A stretch of DNA of 64,000 nt from positions 13,971,547 through 14,035,546 of the forward strand of contig NW_024037058.1 in assembly GCF_015706575.1 (NCBI RefSeq). The letters run 5' to 3'. This document shows positions 60,521-64,000 of this stretch, piece after piece; within the stretch, counting starts at the first letter, position 1, and every line of letters starts with the position of its first letter. The translations under genes and the position numbers were made by a program. The notes under the pieces were generated by a model that worked only from the letters and a program-made list of their open reading frames with translations, was not told the origin of the DNA and searched no databases. The stretch is from Patiria miniata. Taxonomy: Eukaryota > Echinodermata > Asteroidea > Valvatida > Asterinidae.

Positions 60521-60663
60521 AGGTCAGTTCATACTTCAACTAAGTTCAAACGAAAGCAAGTGCGAAGCGAAATTCATGTCATCAACAATGGTGGACGTGC
60601 TGTGAATTTGTTGTTGATGTCATAAATCTCACTTCGCTTCTGCTTTCCCGTATGAACCGGGCT
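60521..60663. mobile_element. Palindromic MITE, family M1, copy f
   Basis: AGGTCAGTTCATACTTCAAC ... CCCGTATGAACCGGGCT; the interior is a diverged version of the GCGAAGCGAA / TTCGCTTC theme. Nested in the element at 59471. Confidence 0.78.
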
Positions 60664-60894
60664 TAACTGGCCAATTATTCAGCAAAATTGGGAGCAGGCT
60701 TTGTTGGCCTTCGCTTTGAAATCATTGGTGCTCGGTCTTCCTGACTGAAGAGATGCAAATAAGATATCAAAGAAAAACTAACGAACTACCCTTTATTAAA
60801 AGATGGATCCACATTGACAGTGTTCAAGTTCATAACTTTTACATATTAACCCATTATTTTGGATAACCTTTTTTTTTATACACCCTGTATAAGA

Positions 60895-61110
60895 CAAGCG
60901 ACTTGATTGGTCAACTCACGTACACATATAGGCCAGTCCACTTGAATTGTCAACTCTATTAGGGAAGTCCACTTGATTGGCCAAATCAATAAGGACAGTC
61001 CACTTTATTGGTCAACTCAATTAGGCAAGTCCACTTGATTGGTTAATAACTCAATTAGGAAAGACCTAATGAAAGGTTAACTCAATTTGATGAGGCCACA
61101 CGATTGGTCA
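60895..61110. repeat. Degenerate 37-40-base tandem repeat
   Basis: Units built on CCACTTGATTGGTCAACTCA with ATTAGG spacers, about five or six imperfect copies directly right of the mariner-type element. Confidence 0.75.
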
Positions 61111-63054
61111 ACTCTTGAAGACACTAGAGTTGACAAATCAAACAAATTAGACAATTCAACAATGCAAGTCAACTCAGTTAAAAATGTAGACTTGTGAGCG
61201 CAGACATCTTTGAGAATTCATATAATATGTCAACTGTATTAGCTATCCCAAGAGTGTGAGTGGAACACGGAATAATGTACTGCGTCTGACCTGCTACATA
61301 GGCTGTGTTCCACAAATGCAAACTGTGGGAGAATACATTTACCTTCAATCAAACCTGACGCACAATAAGGAACACAAATGCTGTACACCATCATTTGAGT
61401 TATACTATTACACATGTGTGCAACAGGAATAGCCCATGCATCTAAAGTGTGATACGCAGGGTGGGATAATATACAACGGAATGATGGATCAACCAATCAG
61501 GATCTAGGATTGAAGTTAGCTTTATTGAAGATAAAACTTAATGCCCCGCCTGATATGTACATTAGTACTGAGAAGTTTGCATGTGCTAGTTGTACACAGT
61601 AAACATAAAGAAGAGAACAACATATACAGCAAAATCCATGATATTGGGAATGTCAAGAGCACAATCAGTAATATTTGGAATGTCCAATACTGTCAATAAA
61701 CAGCTCCATAAAAAAGATTGAAACAAGGTCAATGTAAGAAAAAACTGGATCATTAGACAAATTGCACAATGTCTTGAAGATATCTGGTACCCAATCTCTA
61801 CTACTCTCTACAAGAGCACTTCTCTTTGCCAGACTATTTGAGTTGTCCATTTTTTTTTATCGATGGACCATGTGCCAGTTAGTTTGAGTATCACCCCTTG
61901 CCACGGAGCTCTGGCTCCGGTCCAACGTCTGTTTAATATAGCTAAGAATTCAAATTTATGCAACCCCAGCACCGGCCAATTGGAGTCGACTTTACCAAAA
62001 TCGTGATGTGATTATTCCGAAATCTGGACTCAGTTGCTTATTGGTCAATGTGGCAGGGATGCCATGTTTTTCTTATACAACAACGGGCATAGAGAGATAA
62101 CAAAGCCATTGAATAAAACATAGACATGACATTGGCTCTCAAAACTGTTATCAAAATGCTACGCATGACGTGCAGGAGGGCCTTCGCATTATACGCGCAT
62201 TACTCAAAATATGTGATGATCATTCGAAGCAGTAGGACGTTAGCGCATCGCATAATATATAGATAGCATTACAGACCAAGTGACGTAGCCTATTTGTGCT
62301 CAATTCACAACGTAAAAGCATAATAAATGTTGTGTGTAGGTCATTTATAGATATCTATGACAATGGATAACAAAAGACTCGATATAAAAGGCACCCGCAG
62401 AATGGTCAGAATGTCAAAGTCAAGATGCAGTCTAGTTGCATAATTAATCAGCAAATCTGCTCGCATATCATTGACCCTTGCTGTGCAAGGGGCTATTACA
62501 TAAACTATGTTCCAGTGGGGTCTTGTGGTAAAATTCAAATCACTTTCAAATACCTGTTTGACAACTTATAGAAGTGGAGTAAATTGTTTTACACATATGA
62601 AGGTCCAAGACCTCATTACTTATGAAATGTTCAAGAACTTATCTTGGCCATGTGAAGTCTTGGGATAATTTTCTTGCTGAAAGGTGAGCAAAGCTTGCCT
62701 GGGTTCCTTTTCTCCTGCACATTTTGGCAGGTTTTTTCTAAAAGACCAGATTTCAGTGACAAAACGCAGGACATATGCCCACTGACTACGCTGATTGGTT
62801 ATTGCTTATTGTATTGGCACAAAAAGAAACAGCCATGATATTGCTTAATATCGAAACCATAAGATACATGTGACATGTAAGTTTTAAGTAAGTTTTAAGT
62901 CAAACCACAATATTCAATCATGGGCCAATTCATTTGAATTAATTTACAAATATACAGCTGGCTTTGTGACCGAAAGGCAAATAAGGCATATCAATATTAA
63001 TGCTAATTAGTCATGTGACCAACATGCAAATGAAGGCATTGGGAATATTCACGG
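61111..63054. other. Region downstream of the GRAM-domain gene
   Basis: Presumed 3' UTR/flank of the minus-strand gene and intergenic DNA. No other gene recognised. Confidence 0.4.
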
Positions 63055-63288
63055 CTACTGATTACTGCTAGCGCTGGTGCCTGCTGCCCTGCCGTCCTTC
63101 ACAGAGGTTTCCTTGTGTTTGGTCTTGTCTTTCAACCGCACATCCCTGACGGAGCAGACTTGCCTCAAGATGACAGCGTGGACCTCGTCGCGATTCAGGA
63201 TGGCTCCAAAGATGTAAGGCTTCTCCTCCGAGACAACGCGGATCTCGATGGACATACCTGAGCCGGGCATGAGGAAGAAAGGCTTGGC
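63055..63288 (-). CDS. GRAM-domain protein, last coding exon
   Basis: Acceptor CCATCTAG|GCCAAG in phase 0. Encodes AKPFFLMPGSGMSIEIRVVS, EEKPYIFGAILNRDEV and a polar tail ending SSNQ, then TAG at 63055-63057. The first half completes a GRAM domain (a PH-like lipid-binding fold) whose start lies in the previous exon; the tail is basic and Ser-rich. A GRAM domain within about 45 residues of the C-terminus is reminiscent of GRAMD4 rather than TBC1D8/9 or GRAMD1, where it is N-terminal. The identification rests on memory of the family pattern, so the symbol is left open. Confidence 0.75.
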   Translation of the reverse strand, partial: AKPFFLMPGSGMSIEIRVVSEEKPYIFGAILNRDEVHAVILRQVCSVRDVRLKDKTKHKETSVKDGRAAGTSASSNQ

Positions 63289-63903
63289 CTAGATGGGAGA
63301 AGCAGATTTCAAGTTTGAGGTTTAAACCAGAGAATGGACTCCGTGCACAAGTACCCCCTCAATGGTTACAAAGAAAGAGTTGGGGGAGACCACTGGACGG
63401 GGACTTTAGAACACATTGCTGACAACGCCTGACACACAGGTAAAGATACAGACCCTTACCTTACATACCTACTGTGGCCATTCCTTTGTATTCGTGTAGA
63501 AAACCGCAGAAAAACTCATTTTACTCGCACTGAGAAAACTCTTTCAACCCAATTTTTGTTCATGATTTCCTTGAGAGTTCCTCTTCATTTTGTGATGGAC
63601 AAAGCTAACCCCATAATGCCTCTATCCGTGTTTTCCAGAAAGGGGTAACCTAGAGTATGGAAATGCCAGCAATCGCGGACTAGGGACAAAAGAATTAGGG
63701 CACAAACAAAGGGTCAACGATTGACGGATAGTCCATGATGGAAATTGTGTACAAAACCAATGAGAAGTGTTAGGAACATAATTTAGGTCATCGGTGCAAT
63801 GCCATTATTCCCTATTTGTTGAAGGAAACAATTGAGGGAAACGTTTTCACTCCTGCAAATACAAGTTTGGTATTATGGGGTACTTTTTTACATAACATTT
63901 CAC
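63289..63903 (-). other. Intron of the GRAM-domain gene
   Basis: 615 bases with donor AAAAG|GTGAAA and acceptor TCTAG; nothing else seen inside. Confidence 0.65.
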
Positions 63904-64000
63904 CTTTTCAATGGTGACAATATCAGCTAACGGAATGACAATGTGCTTGTCCACTCGATTCTTTAACCTTGACCGCTCAAAACACAGGAAGCTGGAATAA
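63904..64000 (-). CDS. GRAM-domain protein, penultimate coding exon (cut by the window edge)
   Basis: Reads YSSFLCFERSRLKNRVDKHI then VIPLADIVTIEK up to a phase-0 donor. The xxFLCF...IPLxDIVxIEK pattern is the first half of a GRAM domain. It joins in frame to the exon at 63288 to give IEK-AKPFFLMPGSG. The exon's own start lies beyond the window. Confidence 0.75.

Larger units (their letters stand above)
59471..60887. mobile_element. Tc1/mariner-type non-autonomous element with two nested MITEs
   Basis: TA-flanked. CAGGGTGTATGAAAAAAAAG at the left; the right end reverse-complemented is CAGGGTGTATAAAAAAAAAG. The inverted repeats continue for about 50 bases through GGGTTAATA. No transposase frame in 1417 bases. 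A fragment of the same terminus occurs near 24020. Confidence 0.85.

Overview
The window is animal nuclear DNA: intron-rich genes, large repeat-filled introns, a tRNA-derived SINE, a LINE fragment and many short non-autonomous DNA transposons (MITEs). The style of the SINE, the intronless rhodopsin-type receptor and the density of short inverted-repeat elements suggest a marine invertebrate deuterostome, most likely an echinoderm (sea star or relative). That is inference; no species-specific marker was identified. No prokaryotic features, CRISPR arrays, rRNA or convincing functional tRNA genes are visible, and no retrovirus, LTR element or Polinton was recognised.

Three host genes are supported. 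(1) An organic anion transporter (OATP/SLCO family) runs on the minus strand from 23174 to 155. Eight coding exons can be joined with matching phases into a 2001-base CDS (666 residues plus stop), with the family signature in TM6 and a ten-cysteine Kazal-like loop. (2) An intronless class A GPCR of 358 residues lies at 36611-37687 (+), with a good splice acceptor just before its ATG. (3) The last two coding exons of a GRAM-domain protein (possibly GRAMD4-like) lie at the right edge on the minus strand (63904-64000 and 63055-63288).

Layout. 1-23.2 kb: transporter gene; intron 6 (between coding exons 6 and 7) holds a degenerate array with 16 perfect CRE palindromes (TGACGTCA) at roughly 130-165 base spacing, and the other introns hold MITEs, a SINE and a LINE fragment. 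23.2-31.7 kb: intergenic, with a hAT-like element (8-base target duplication) and a young composite L-S-L-S-S-S-L repeat block flanked by ACAA. 31.7-37.7 kb: a duplicated, rearranged copy of the GPCR upstream region, a cluster of palindromic MITEs with one inserted into another, then the GPCR. 37.7-63 kb: a gene desert with foldback mariner-like MITEs, a 76-base perfect palindrome, a duplicated transposon segment with a transposase helix-turn-helix remnant, and a mariner-type element hosting two other MITEs. 63-64 kb: 3' end of the GRAM-domain gene.

The three genes are not visibly functionally linked. The best candidates for something undescribed are the intronic CRE-like array, the composite L/S block with target-site duplications at both outer and inner junctions, and the duplicated GPCR 5' region that lacks a second receptor.
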